DNA from: Xanthomonas pisi DSM 18956
GTDB taxonomy: Bacteria > Pseudomonadota > Gammaproteobacteria > Xanthomonadales > Xanthomonadaceae
Assembly: GCF_001010415.1 (NCBI RefSeq)
Contig: NZ_JPLE01000032.1
Coordinates: forward strand, 1 to 64,000
Direction of reading: 5' to 3'
Length of the DNA stretch: 64,000 nt
In this document: positions 1-8,490 of the stretch, piece after piece
Layout: every line of letters starts with the position of its first letter
How positions within the stretch are numbered: the first letter of the stretch is position 1
Notes under the pieces: generated by a model
The model's input: the letters and a program-made list of their open reading frames with translations, nothing else
What the model was told of the DNA's origin: nothing
The model's database searches: none
Translations under genes and position numbers: made by a program

Positions 1-24
1 GAGCTTCGGATTTGTTAACAGGTC

Positions 25-999
25 CTAGTACGCGGGGTTCTGATGCCAGGCCCAGGCTGCAGAAAGTATGTCTTCGATCCCGGAATAGCGGGGCCGCCAC
101 CCCAGTTCGGTTCGCGCTTTTTCGATGCTGGCCACCAGAATGGCCGGGTCGCCCTTGCGGCGAGGGGCGATCTCATAGGCGATCTTACGCCCTATCACGT
201 GTTCGGCAGCGGCGAGCACCTCGCGCACGCTGAATCCGACTCCGTTACCCACGTTGAACCTGGCTGAACCTTCGTTGTGCGCCAGCCAATGCAATGCCTC
301 CAGATGCGCCTCTGCAATATCATTCACATGCACGTAGTCGCGGATGCAGGTTCCGTCCGACGTCGGGTAGTCGTCCCCGAGAACCGTGAAGCAGGGCGCG
401 TGGCCAAGCACCGAGCGGAACATGTTTGGAATGACGTGTGTCTCGGGGTTGCGTGACTCACCAATGCGTCCGGACGGATCCGCACCTGCCGCATTGAAGT
501 ATCGCAGCGCTACCGAGCGTAACCCGTAGGCTGTGGCCGCATCCTCAAGGATCGACTCCACCATGAGCTTGCTTTTGCCGTACGGATTGATGGGGTGACG
601 GGGATGTGTTTCATCTATCAGGTCACGGTCCGGATTGCCGAAGACGGCGGCGGAGGATGAGAACACCAGCTTTCCAATGTGGTGACGCTTCATCGCCTCA
701 AGCAGGTTGAGCGTGCCGACCACATTGGCGTGGTAGTAGTCGTAGGGCGCGCTCACTGATTCGCCTACCAGGGAGCGAGAGCAGAAGTGCATAACGGCGT
801 GGTACCGGTTCGCTGAAAGGGCACGGTCCAGTGAGTCGATCCTGAGAAGATCGGCTTCGATAAGGCGTCCCCATAGCACGGCCTCGCGGTGGCCGGTACT
901 CAGGTTGTCGAGGACATGGACCTCGATACCGTCGTGTGCGAGCCGCTTGGCCACGTGTGAACCGACATAGCCTGCGCCTCCTGCGACCAGAATCTTCAT
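25..999 (-). CDS. galE: UDP-glucose 4-epimerase
   Basis: A 324-residue short-chain dehydrogenase/reductase of normal GalE length. It interconverts UDP-glucose and UDP-galactose in the cytoplasm and so feeds LPS and exopolysaccharide synthesis. The N-terminus has the NAD-binding motif GGAGYVGSH (residues 7-15), and the catalytic Tyr-Lys pair is in NPYGKSK near residue 145. The substrate-side motif ALRYFNAAGA follows. The gene is intact and opens a block of sugar genes on the same strand. It is separated from the next glycosyltransferase by a decayed cysD/cysC scar, so it probably has its own promoter. A related 4-epimerase acting on another UDP-sugar cannot be excluded. Confidence 0.93.
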   Translation of the reverse strand: MKILVAGGAGYVGSHVAKRLAHDGIEVHVLDNLSTGHREAVLWGRLIEADLLRIDSLDRALSANRYHAVMHFCSRSLVGESVSAPYDYYHANVVGTLNLLEAMKRHHIGKLVFSSSAAVFGNPDRDLIDETHPRHPINPYGKSKLMVESILEDAATAYGLRSVALRYFNAAGADPSGRIGESRNPETHVIPNMFRSVLGHAPCFTVLGDDYPTSDGTCIRDYVHVNDIAEAHLEALHWLAHNEGSARFNVGNGVGFSVREVLAAAEHVIGRKIAYEIAPRRKGDPAILVASIEKARTELGWRPRYSGIEDILSAAWAWHQNPAY

Positions 1000-1237
1000 T
1001 GTCGCTCCATTCGGGTGTCTATGGCACTGGCTCGCGCCGTCGTCATGGGCCTACCCACGTCATGCAATTCGAACTCACGAAGGACGGACTGGTCCACCGA
1101 GTACCTGTCGGTTTGCACGTACACGTGCACGTCTGGCTGGGAGGGCGCTTCGTAAGCGGAGTCGATTCGGGTGAAGTGGGATATCCCCCCCCGCGCCGAG
1201 CCGAGCCGAGACAGGCCCTTCATGTTCCGGAATTCCG

Positions 1238-1616
1238 TACGCTGAGTGGAGCATCCACGAAGACCCCGGAGAAGCGATTAGGGTCGATGCATGTCTTCGC
1301 GGAAAGTCTGTCCCTTCGGGATGATGAGATCAGAATGACAATCACCATTAGCTCGGCGTCCACCATCAACCTTGCGACGTGCGCTACTCTCTTGAAGTTT
1401 TCCGACCTGTCCTGATCGGTATAGCCAAGATCACTGGACAATCCCTTACGGACCTCGTCGCCGTCAAGAAGCGCCACAGCGATGCCTCTAGAGAATATGC
1501 AGCAGCAACGAGCTGTCCTTCCCGTTTGAATACAGCAGAACGGTGCGGCGGAAACACGCCATCACCTCTCGAATGATATAGATGCACTCATCTTCGAGTT
1601 CATTCAATCTGCTTGA
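1238..1616 (-). pseudogene. Fused remnant of cysD and cysC (sulfate activation genes)
   Basis: Two decayed pieces lie end to end on the minus strand. From 1616 to the TAG at 1488-1490, one frame reads like the N-terminus of sulfate adenylyltransferase subunit 2 ([15 protein letters not shown], then [10 protein letters not shown], close to the CysD PP-loop LYSIGKDSS). Immediately after, from about 1480 to 1238, another frame reads like the middle of adenylylsulfate kinase CysC (LLDGDEVRKGLSSDLGYT, later FVDAPLSV). The CysC P-loop, all of CysN and the rest of CysD are missing, and no start codon survives for CysD. This looks like an internal deletion through a cysD-cysNC operon followed by decay. 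The flanks (1000-1237 and 1617-1810) show no convincing gene. Confidence 0.75.
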
Positions 1617-1810
1617 TTAAGCAGACCAACTTCCTCGGGTATCGGTCAGAATATCGTGCTCCAAATCACGGGCATCTGCGAGCATCCGTGCGTCCTGCGC
1701 TGTACGACATACGTTGTCACTGAGCTCACTTCCTGTGACCGGGCAAGATGCCGGGGAGTAGTTGGGACGATATCAGAAGCGCCGCGTCGCTGTCTGGTTC
1801 GTCGGTGCGC

Positions 1811-2695
1811 CTACATGTCATTGCTGCAGGCATCCGAGATGGGGCGATCAAGGTGGCGGCGCATCGATAGTGCCTCCTGGAGGCGTCGGTCATCGATCAA
1901 GTCTCCTCGTGCCAGACCCGCCTCCAGCGCGGGTGGGGGCGGCCTCAGGCCGGAATAGTATGCCGGCAACGTACCGCGCAGGAGGTGTTGACTGTAAAGG
2001 TGTCGCCACGTGTCGCCTACCTTCGGGTCTACGCGCGGATTGGCGATCAGGGACTCGGTTCCCTCCCGGATCTTCCTCTCCAACTGGTCGTAGCGGCGCA
2101 CGGGAAAATGAAGAATTTCCAGTCCGTCACAAGACGTGGTAGCGAGCGGCTGTCCATCGAGCGTGACAGCGTGGTTGCCATCTCCGATCGAAATCGCGGG
2201 GTGCGCGCGATGACATACTTTGGGGGGGAGAGGGCGTCCGCAGCTATTCAGCGACACGCGCTCACGTATCGTCTGCGCCTGATGGAAAGGTAGTGATTCG
2301 GCGGCGTCCGGCTCAGGGGGGAGGAAGTTTCGCCGCTCAACGCGCAGAGCCTGCGCCGCCTTAGGGATTGCTGCCAGTTCGGCTTTTAGGTTGCCGCTGG
2401 CGGGCCACCAGAACTCGTCGGCGTCGCTGTTGATCACCCAGTCTGCGCCGTGGTGCTCGGCCGCCATTCGAGCCATTCGGGTTACCCACACTGCCTGATC
2501 GTGGGTTTGGAGTGGCTGATGCAGGAGCCGCAACACGCCTCGATCCGCGTACGCCTGGAGAACGGTCGCCGTTCCGTCGCTGGAGCCGTTGTCGGTGGCA
2601 ATGATCAGATCGACACCGCGGCTCAGGTGGAAGTCAAGCATGCTGCCAATGACATCGGCTTCATTGCGGCAGAGCAGGGTGAGTATCAGACGCAT
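1811..2695 (-). CDS. GT2-type glycosyltransferase
   Basis: A protein of about 294 residues that begins MRLILTLLCRNEADVIG. It has the nucleotide-sugar fold seen in GT2-like enzymes: TDNGSSDGT early on and a DxD-type metal site in NSDADEFWW. It probably adds a sugar to a surface glycan on the cytoplasmic face of the membrane. The reading frame is open upstream to 2866, but the ATG at 2695 is preceded by AGGAG at good spacing and follows the stop of the GT90 gene by 20 bp. That start is therefore preferred over the longer version, which would overlap the neighbour. It is the third gene of a tight operon with the UDP-sugar decarboxylase-like and GT90 genes. Donor and acceptor are unknown. Confidence 0.82.
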   Translation of the reverse strand: MRLILTLLCRNEADVIGSMLDFHLSRGVDLIIATDNGSSDGTATVLQAYADRGVLRLLHQPLQTHDQAVWVTRMARMAAEHHGADWVINSDADEFWWPASGNLKAELAAIPKAAQALRVERRNFLPPEPDAAESLPFHQAQTIRERVSLNSCGRPLPPKVCHRAHPAISIGDGNHAVTLDGQPLATTSCDGLEILHFPVRRYDQLERKIREGTESLIANPRVDPKVGDTWRHLYSQHLLRGTLPAYYSGLRPPPPALEAGLARGDLIDDRRLQEALSMRRHLDRPISDACSNDM

Positions 2696-2715
2696 GCCTG
2701 TCATCTCCTGGATAC

Positions 2716-3804
2716 CTACCGAGGCCCCGCATGCGGCAGGGTGGCGCAGCGGTTCAATACGCTGGCAAAGTGTTCCTCGATCGCGGTGACGCTGAGGAGG
2801 GATTCCGCGAATAGGCGGCCCTGACACCCGATGCGCTCGGCCTGCCGCGGATGGGCATCGAGCCAAGCATGGCGCGCCAAGAGATCGGACATGTCATCGC
2901 TGATGGGTACATAGTGCTCCCAGGGAGCCAATCCGGGGTAGAAGAACTGACTCCATCTATGCTGCATCAGCAGCACCGAGCCGGTTCGCAACGAATTGGC
3001 AACCCGCTTCCAGCTGGACGCTACGCCATCCGTTGAGATCAAGTACTTGTACGACGCGAACTCGGCGGGAGGAATTTCCGGTTCGGTACTCCCCAGTAGC
3101 GCATTCAGCTGCTCCTGAAGTTTATTTCCGGCAGGTGTATCAGGGAAATTGTCGTAATGAGTCAATCGGGCATCAAGGACATCCGGGTGCTCCGCCCCCA
3201 ATCGCAACAGGTGGTATCGGGGAAATCGATGGCAATTCTCTGCATCGGGATAGCCGGGGCCGGTCAGTCGCCCTCGCCATTTGATGAGATTAATCCGGCT
3301 TGAGAAGGGTTGGTGTGACGCCGCACGATCGATCGACGCGATTTCATTCCTGTAGTTCTCATCCTGCAGGGTAAAGTCTGGAATGGCCAGCGCGCTGCTG
3401 CTCACCGGGTCACCTTCGAGCCAATCCCCCCGCATGAAGGGAACGTGCCTCATGTACTCGATGAACTGGATTCGCTTCGACTCGACGATATAGACGCTGT
3501 CACTGAGAAGTACCAGAACGTCAGCCCTACCTCGTAGCCGTTCGCGAACCCGGTCAAGGAAGGGCAGAAATTGTCGTGAGAGCCGTCGATTGAGATGGGG
3601 GTTGTCGACGACAATACGGTGCCTCAATGCGCCATCGTCGAATCGGCAGTGAATGATGAGCGGAGACCTCCGAAACGTTCCCGGCGAACGCAGGAACGAA
3701 ACGAATTCATCCAGCCAACTGTCGCTGGTTCCGTTGGCTTCCAAGTGCGAGAAGCTGCGATCGACCTGCTCCTCGATGCGCGCTTTGGCGGAGCTCGATG
3801 TCAC
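2716..3804 (-). CDS. GT90 (CAP10/LpsA-like) glycosyltransferase
   Basis: A 362-residue protein whose C-terminal half carries the GT90 pattern: KYLISTDGVASSWK, then a small turn and LRTGSVLLMQ, then FYPGLAPWEHYVPI. Members of this family transfer xylose or glucose in eukaryotes and are found in LPS and capsule loci of bacteria. The start is a GTG whose last two bases overlap the TGA of the upstream gene (GTGA), which suggests translational coupling. That upstream gene resembles UDP-xylose synthase, so xylose is a reasonable guess for the donor. No signal peptide or membrane segment is evident. Family assignment is fairly firm and the specificity is inferred. Confidence 0.78.
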   Translation of the reverse strand: MTSSSAKARIEEQVDRSFSHLEANGTSDSWLDEFVSFLRSPGTFRRSPLIIHCRFDDGALRHRIVVDNPHLNRRLSRQFLPFLDRVRERLRGRADVLVLLSDSVYIVESKRIQFIEYMRHVPFMRGDWLEGDPVSSSALAIPDFTLQDENYRNEIASIDRAASHQPFSSRINLIKWRGRLTGPGYPDAENCHRFPRYHLLRLGAEHPDVLDARLTHYDNFPDTPAGNKLQEQLNALLGSTEPEIPPAEFASYKYLISTDGVASSWKRVANSLRTGSVLLMQHRWSQFFYPGLAPWEHYVPISDDMSDLLARHAWLDAHPRQAERIGCQGRLFAESLLSVTAIEEHFASVLNRCATLPHAGPR

Positions 3805-4892
3805 TGCGTAGCTTCTTCTGGCTCCGAGGTAGCTGCGTAGCGGATGTGGTAGTCGCGCATCGTCGGCAGCAGGATGTCGCGCAGATTCCGCCGTGGATAC
3901 CAGTCCAGCAGGGTGTTCGCCTGCGTCAGGTCCGGCATGCGTCGGTCGCAGTCCTCGTATCCCTTTCCGTAGAATTCCTCGCTGGAGACCTCTACGATAG
4001 GATGTTCGCGATAGCGCGGATCGTCGGTGATCTCGGCATAGACGTCACGCATCAATTCGGCCAGTCCACGCATTGTCACTTCGTTGTTGCGATTCCCAAT
4101 ATTGAATATCTGGTTCTGCGCCTCGAGCGGCCGATCAAGAATCCGAGCAATGGCTTCAACGGCTTCTTCGATCGCGACTATTGTGCGCCTAGCTTGGCCA
4201 CCATCTACCAGCTTCATCGGATCGCCACGGAGCAGTGCCGCCATGAAGCATGCCAGTACCCGCGGGATGCCTTCTCCATCGCTACGCGGGATGTAGTCCA
4301 TCCGCGGGCCGAAGAAGTTCAGCGGGCGGATGATCGTAAAGGGCATTCCGCTCGTGGAATGGTGAGCGTAAACGATACGCTCCATCATCTGCTTGGCGCA
4401 CGCATACGTCCACCTTTGGTTGGACACAGGGCCCATGATCAGAGGTGTCTGCTCTTCACGAAGCTCGTAGAGATCCGGGTCATCTGATCCGGTCTTGACA
4501 TAGCTTGACAAGGTGCGGCCGTAAACCTCACTCGTCGAGAAGTAGACGAGCCAAGTGCCCGCCCGCGCGCATGCTTCGACGATGGGATAGGAGTCGAGGA
4601 GGTTGGCCCGGATGACGTCGAGTGGCTGCGTATTGTATTGGGCTGGATTGCAGATCGCTGCGAGATTTACCAGCGCGTCGGCTTCGGCCAGCCGTTCCTC
4701 TAAGCGACTCAGTTCGACATCATCAATGCACGGAACCTGATGGAACGTGAAGCGCGGATCATCGATGTGTTTGGTGATTTTGCTCGCATCCGGGTCCCAG
4801 CCTTCGATTTCCATGTCTGAGCGGCTCAGAAGCCGATCTAGCAGGTGACTTCCGACAAATCCACCGCATCCCAAAATAATCAGTTTCAACAC
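3801..4892 (-). CDS. NAD-dependent UDP-glucuronate decarboxylase-like epimerase/dehydratase (ArnA-C/UXS type)
   Basis: About 363 residues of extended SDR fold. The N-terminus has GCGGFVGSH for NAD, and the catalytic tyrosine and lysine are in YACAKQMMERI. The downstream motifs FTIIRPLNFFGPRMD, IFNIGNRNNEVT and EFYGKGYEDCDRRMP match the C-terminal decarboxylase domain of ArnA. Such enzymes convert UDP-glucuronate to a 4-keto-pentose or UDP-xylose. The frame opens at 4928, but GGGAG at 4896-4900 points to the GTG at 4892 or the TTG at 4889 as start. First gene of the GT90-GT2 operon. A formyltransferase domain like that of full-length ArnA is absent, so lipid A aminoarabinose synthesis is less likely than a pentose donor role. 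Confidence 0.8.
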   Translation of the reverse strand: MLKLIILGCGGFVGSHLLDRLLSRSDMEIEGWDPDASKITKHIDDPRFTFHQVPCIDDVELSRLEERLAEADALVNLAAICNPAQYNTQPLDVIRANLLDSYPIVEACARAGTWLVYFSTSEVYGRTLSSYVKTGSDDPDLYELREEQTPLIMGPVSNQRWTYACAKQMMERIVYAHHSTSGMPFTIIRPLNFFGPRMDYIPRSDGEGIPRVLACFMAALLRGDPMKLVDGGQARRTIVAIEEAVEAIARILDRPLEAQNQIFNIGNRNNEVTMRGLAELMRDVYAEITDDPRYREHPIVEVSSEEFYGKGYEDCDRRMPDLTQANTLLDWYPRRNLRDILLPTMRDYHIRYAATSEPEEATQ

Positions 4893-5269
4893 TGACTCCC
4901 TTTCCTGAGAAATTGGATTTCGCTGCATGTGCCTCGTTACGCGCTGTGCAGCGCAACTGCGTGCCTGATTCGCCCGGCGACGACTACACTGCTGCGCTGC
5001 CCCGACTATAGTCCAGGAAACGACACAGCGCTACCGCTCGCCAGGATCTGCGATGACGCAAGTGTGTGTCGCATTTTGGCGCGAGGAGCGGTCAACCTTT
5101 AGTCCGGTAGATGCCCTTGCTGCCGTACATGCCCTGCAAATGTTGCTGAGGTCGATTGCGCACGTGAATTCCAAGTCGAGACATAGGGAGGGTGCCTTTC
5201 GCATCTCAAATTAGCTTCTGCGTTTTGCTTCGTCTTTTCGCAGCGAACCGAATCGCTGCACTTATCTCT
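4893..5269. other. Intergenic stretch upstream of the glycan operon
   Basis: About 377 bp without a supportable gene. It is visibly richer in A+T than the core part of the window, especially from 5160 to 5280. It should contain the promoter of the 4892-to-1811 operon, but no box is good enough to name. Confidence 0.4.
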
Positions 5270-5518
5270 TCAGGACATCCCAGTCGTCATGGTGCGACGT
5301 CCTGTTGATTCCATGGATATCGACTCGTGCCTATGCCGCCTGCCCAAGGCCATGAGGGTGGCGCCAAAGTCGAATCCGGGATCAAGTACGCGGATGCGCC
5401 TATCGCGTTGCCGCCTTGCATCAATGAGCGTTGATATGTCGCCCACCAGCTCCTCCAGTTCGTCCAAGCCTCTTGCGCGGAACCGAAGAAGTCTTTCAAT
5501 CTCTATGACTTCGAGCAT
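5270..5518 (-). CDS. Small open frame, possible gene fragment, function unknown
   Basis: An 82-residue frame, rich in Leu, Glu and Arg at its start (LEVIEIERLLRFRARGLDELEELV), which would form an amphipathic helix. The opposite strand reads as a serine-rich shadow, as often happens opposite real coding sequence in this genome. It could be the C-terminal piece of a lost glycan gene or a small coiled protein. There is no recognisable domain and no clear ribosome-binding site before the ATG. It lies between the methyltransferase and the glycan operon on the same strand. Confidence 0.3.
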   Translation of the reverse strand: MLEVIEIERLLRFRARGLDELEELVGDISTLIDARRQRDRRIRVLDPGFDFGATLMALGRRHRHESISMESTGRRTMTTGMS

Positions 5519-5563
5519 CAGTGTGTGGCCGTGCAGTGGTCAGATAAAGGGTCATTGCCAAGA

Positions 5564-6496
5564 TTAGGGATGAGCAATGGTTCGATATGTGTCGAGCAGC
5601 TCCGGGGCAATGATCTGTAGAGCCGAGGAGAGCCATTGGTTCCATTTTGGCATTGAACGCACGGGTGTCCCGCCCAGCAGGTCACGCAGTATCTCCTTTG
5701 CATCGGCCGAAGCGCCGGACCGATTGAGCATTTTGGCCTTCGATATCAGCAGCGGAGGCCGATTCTCAGCGCTCAACCTGCCGATCATTTGATCAAGGTA
5801 ATGCAGCGATTGCGCAGGCCTATCGGTTCGTCCCGCCTCTACCAGCGTTGCAGCGTCCGGCGGCGTTCGAAATCTGAAGACGGCCGTCTCGCCTACGCGC
5901 TCGGTCAACACATCAACGTGATCCAAGAGCGCCCCCATGCTTGACGCGATCCAGTGATGCGCGGGGGAATAGAAATCCTGTTGGACGACGATGGCCGAAT
6001 CCGTCAGGTTCGGGAACCAGTGGCGGAGGGCATACGCATTGAGGTAAGGCGACTTGGCGACATCCAGGAATAGAAGTTCGACGGGTCGTTCTAACCGGCC
6101 CACTCGAGTTACCTCCCCCGCACGGACCTCTATCCAGGGCAGAAAAGCGGCCACGGTGTCGAGAAAGGTGGTCAGGAAGGATTCTCCATACCTGATGTCC
6201 TCGCCGGTCTCCAAGAAATGTTGGGTCAGATAAGTGTCCTCAACGACAAAGCGGTCGATTGCAACCAAGATCTTAGAGTCGGCGGTCTTCAACAAGTCTT
6301 CGCGGATGCCGGCGCAGAGCGCCAGCGTAGATGATCCAGCGAAGCATCCCGCATCGACAATAATGCCCCTGCCCGTGTAATGGTCAGCCACGAGGGTGGT
6401 CAGGTGCGCGTACTCATCCCGATCGATGAACGAATGTACCGGCATTTCGACCGTTGTATGCTTCGCACCAAAGCGCTTGCCTATGGGTATGTTCAA
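5564..6496 (-). CDS. Class I SAM-dependent methyltransferase-like protein
   Basis: A 310-residue protein. Motif I of Rossmann methyltransferases is clear in VDAGCFAGSSTLALCAG (about residues 47-63), followed by an acidic strand in ILVAIDRF and the later VELLFLDVAK and AIVVQQDFY. The C-terminal third looks like a helical helper region (RPPLLISKAKMLNRSG). It may methylate a sugar of a surface glycan, given its neighbours, but the acceptor is unknown. The frame begins at a TTG with a poorly placed GAAGG. The ATG at 6445 is an alternative that would remove 17 residues but keep motif I. No close operon partner. Confidence 0.7.
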   Translation of the reverse strand: MNIPIGKRFGAKHTTVEMPVHSFIDRDEYAHLTTLVADHYTGRGIIVDAGCFAGSSTLALCAGIREDLLKTADSKILVAIDRFVVEDTYLTQHFLETGEDIRYGESFLTTFLDTVAAFLPWIEVRAGEVTRVGRLERPVELLFLDVAKSPYLNAYALRHWFPNLTDSAIVVQQDFYSPAHHWIASSMGALLDHVDVLTERVGETAVFRFRTPPDAATLVEAGRTDRPAQSLHYLDQMIGRLSAENRPPLLISKAKMLNRSGASADAKEILRDLLGGTPVRSMPKWNQWLSSALQIIAPELLDTYRTIAHP

Positions 6497-6699
6497 ACCT
6501 TCGATACCTTATGAACGGATGGCGTTCAACAAATTTCGATGTCTGCGTCGTTGTGAATCCCAAACCCTGCAAATCGAGAGTAGCCGATAGTCAAACGGCC
6601 ATCAATCCGCTTTGCATGGATCGGAGCAGAGACTGCAACTGAACCGCCCCCGGAAACTTGGAGGCTTCCAACCTTTTAGAAGATGGAGCCGTGACCAAG

Positions 6700-7003
6700 C
6701 CAAGTGAAGTACTCCCCGGAAGTCCGGGAGCGAGCGCTGCGGATGGTGCTACAGCACCAGGAAGAGTACGGTTCGCAGTGGGCGGTGATCGCGTCGATTG
6801 TCGGGAAGGTTGATTGCATTGCCGAGACGTTGCGCCTGTGGGTGCGGCAAGCCAGGGGTTGAGTCCAGGCCTGACGAGCGATGAGCGGGCGCGGATGAGG
6901 GCGCTGGAGCATGAGGTACGGGAGTTGTGGCAGACCAACGAGATCCTACGCAAGGCGTCGACGTATTTTGCCCAGGCGGAGCTCGACCGTCGCTTCAAGC
7001 CAT
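6700..7003 (+). pseudogene. IS3-family orfA (helix-turn-helix transposase subunit), frameshifted
   Basis: From 6700 one frame reads KYSPEVRERALRMVLQHQEE and continues through [25 protein letters not shown], which is the HTH region of IS3 OrfA. It hits a TGA near 6860. The rest of OrfA ([20 protein letters not shown], then [19 protein letters not shown], a leucine-zipper-like segment) continues in another frame to 7003. A short deletion between the two explains the shift. Not functional as it stands. Confidence 0.8.
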
Positions 7004-7910
7004 GACCGGGTTCGTGGCCGACTACCGCCACGCCTACGGAGTCGAGCCGATCTGCCGGCTGCTCGAGATCGCTCCGTAGACTTATCACAGCCACGCGTCA
7101 CAGTCACGCGGCACGGGAAGCCGCCCCCCCAGCGCGCCCCGATCGCTGGCGGCGGGATCAGCCGCTGGAGGCGGAGGTTCGCCGGGTGTGGGACGAGAAC
7201 CGTCAGGTCTAAGGTGCTCGCAAGGTCTGGGGGGCAGTTGCTGCAGGAAGGCTGGCAGGTGGCGCGATGCACGGTGGAACGGCTGATCCCTCGGCTGGGC
7301 CTGCGGGGTGTGATCCGGGGCAAGGTCGTGAAGGCCACGATCGGTGACAAGGCCCAGCCGTGTCTGCTGGATCGGGTGAACCGGCAGTTCCATGCCGAGC
7401 GGCCGAATGCGCTGTGGGTGAGCGACTTCACGTATGTCTCGACGTGGCGGGGCATGGTGTGCGTGGCCTTCGTGATCGACATGCACTCGCGGCGAGTCGT
7501 GGGCTGGAAGGCGTCCAGTTCTATGACCACCGACTTCGTACTCGACGCCCTGGAACAGGCCCTGCACGCCCGACGCCGAGAGGGTGAACTGATCCATCAC
7601 TCCGACCGCGGTTCGCAATAGGCGAGCATCCGCTACAGCGAACGCTTGGCCGAGGCCGGGTGGAGCCGGCGGTTCGCAGCATAGGCGACAGCTACGACAA
7701 CGCGCTGGCCGAGACGATCAGCGGGCTTTACAAGGCGGATATGATCCACCGGCATTCATGGCGCAACCGCGAGCAGGTGGAATTGGCCGCGCTGGACTGG
7801 GTGCACTGGTTCAACTACAAGCGCCTGCTGGGCCGTTAGGCATACCGCTGTCAGCGGAAGCCGAAGCGGCTTACTATCAGCAACGAGCCGTTCAGGCCAA
7901 GGCGGCCTGA
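7003..7910 (+). pseudogene. IS3-family orfB (DDE transposase), multiply disrupted
   Basis: Pieces of the rve/DDE integrase domain are recognisable in sequence. [18 protein letters not shown] at the start runs to a TAG at 7077. A frame-shifted middle (VARCTVERLIPRLGLRGVIRG) follows. The catalytic core LWVSDFTYVSTW and later HHSDRGSQ ends at a TAG at 7619. A last part has SYDNALAETISGLY, the glutamate of the DDE triad. Several stops and shifts make it inactive. Confidence 0.82.
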
Positions 7911-8089
7911 CTCAAACCAAACGGCCTCCAAGAAAATCGGGGCGGTTCACTCTGAAGTTTTATCCGATCTTGTCCAGCGCAACAGCTGAGTTGGGCGAGT
8001 GACGTTGGCGTAGTGATTGATTCGTAGCGCGAGTTCAATGGGGTTCTCAATGTCCCGAGGTGAGGTCTAGCCGAAAGAATGCTTCCAGG

Positions 8090-8488
8090 GGCAGCCTTGG
8101 GGCCTTTGATTCCGTGGCGAGATATTATGGTGACTTTGCCGTCGCGAATCGTCCACAATTCCTGCTGTGGAAGTGTGTCGATGCGCCACTCGCAGCATTC
8201 ACTGAACCTTATGCCAGTAAAAAGGATGAGTCGGCCATCAGCGCCTTGACTGGACAGTGCGACCGCATGCCTAGCATCCAAATTCCCACCACCTCCGGAG
8301 TCAGAAGGAAGAACTGGCCTCTAGCAGGGGTTAGGGCCCCTACGCGTGATTCTGCGCTGTGCCTTCTGTCACCGCTGGCGCTTGCTCCTCTTGACGTCGA
8401 GGCCGAAACACTATTTGTTACTACATCGGATGGTTCTGTCAGGTCACGAAGTGGATCGCCGGCCAAATAGGGAAATAGCATGCCTCGC
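8090..8488 (-). pseudogene. C-side fragment of a tyrosine recombinase/integrase
   Basis: Two overlapping minus-strand frames together read like the start of a phage-integrase catalytic domain. One (8481 to 8209) gives FFLLTPEVVGIWMLGM, and the other (from 8281) gives RLILFTGIRFSECCEWRID, then ELWTIRDGKVTIISRHG. TGIRFSE at 8218-8198 is the box I motif carrying the first catalytic arginine. A frameshift near 8235 separates the frames. The region with the second arginine and the tyrosine is lost towards the IS3 element at 7949. This is the continuation of the N-terminal piece at 9350-9798. Confidence 0.6.
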
Positions 8489-8490
8489 TA

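Larger units (their letters stand above)
6640..7949 (+). mobile_element. Decayed IS3-family insertion sequence (IS407-like)
   Basis: A 1310-bp element bounded by imperfect terminal inverted repeats. The left end is 6640-6664 (TGAACCGCCCCCGGAAACTTG...) and the right end is 7925-7949, which in reverse complement starts TGAACCGCCCCGATTTTCTTG. Both begin with TG and end in CA, as expected for IS3. No target duplication is visible: the three bases outside are AAC on the left and CTC on the right. Inside are orfA and orfB frames on the plus strand, both disrupted. Confidence 0.85.

Noticed and set aside
8060-8470. A 136-codon plus-strand frame
   Set aside because: The minus strand here reads as integrase; this frame is its shadow.
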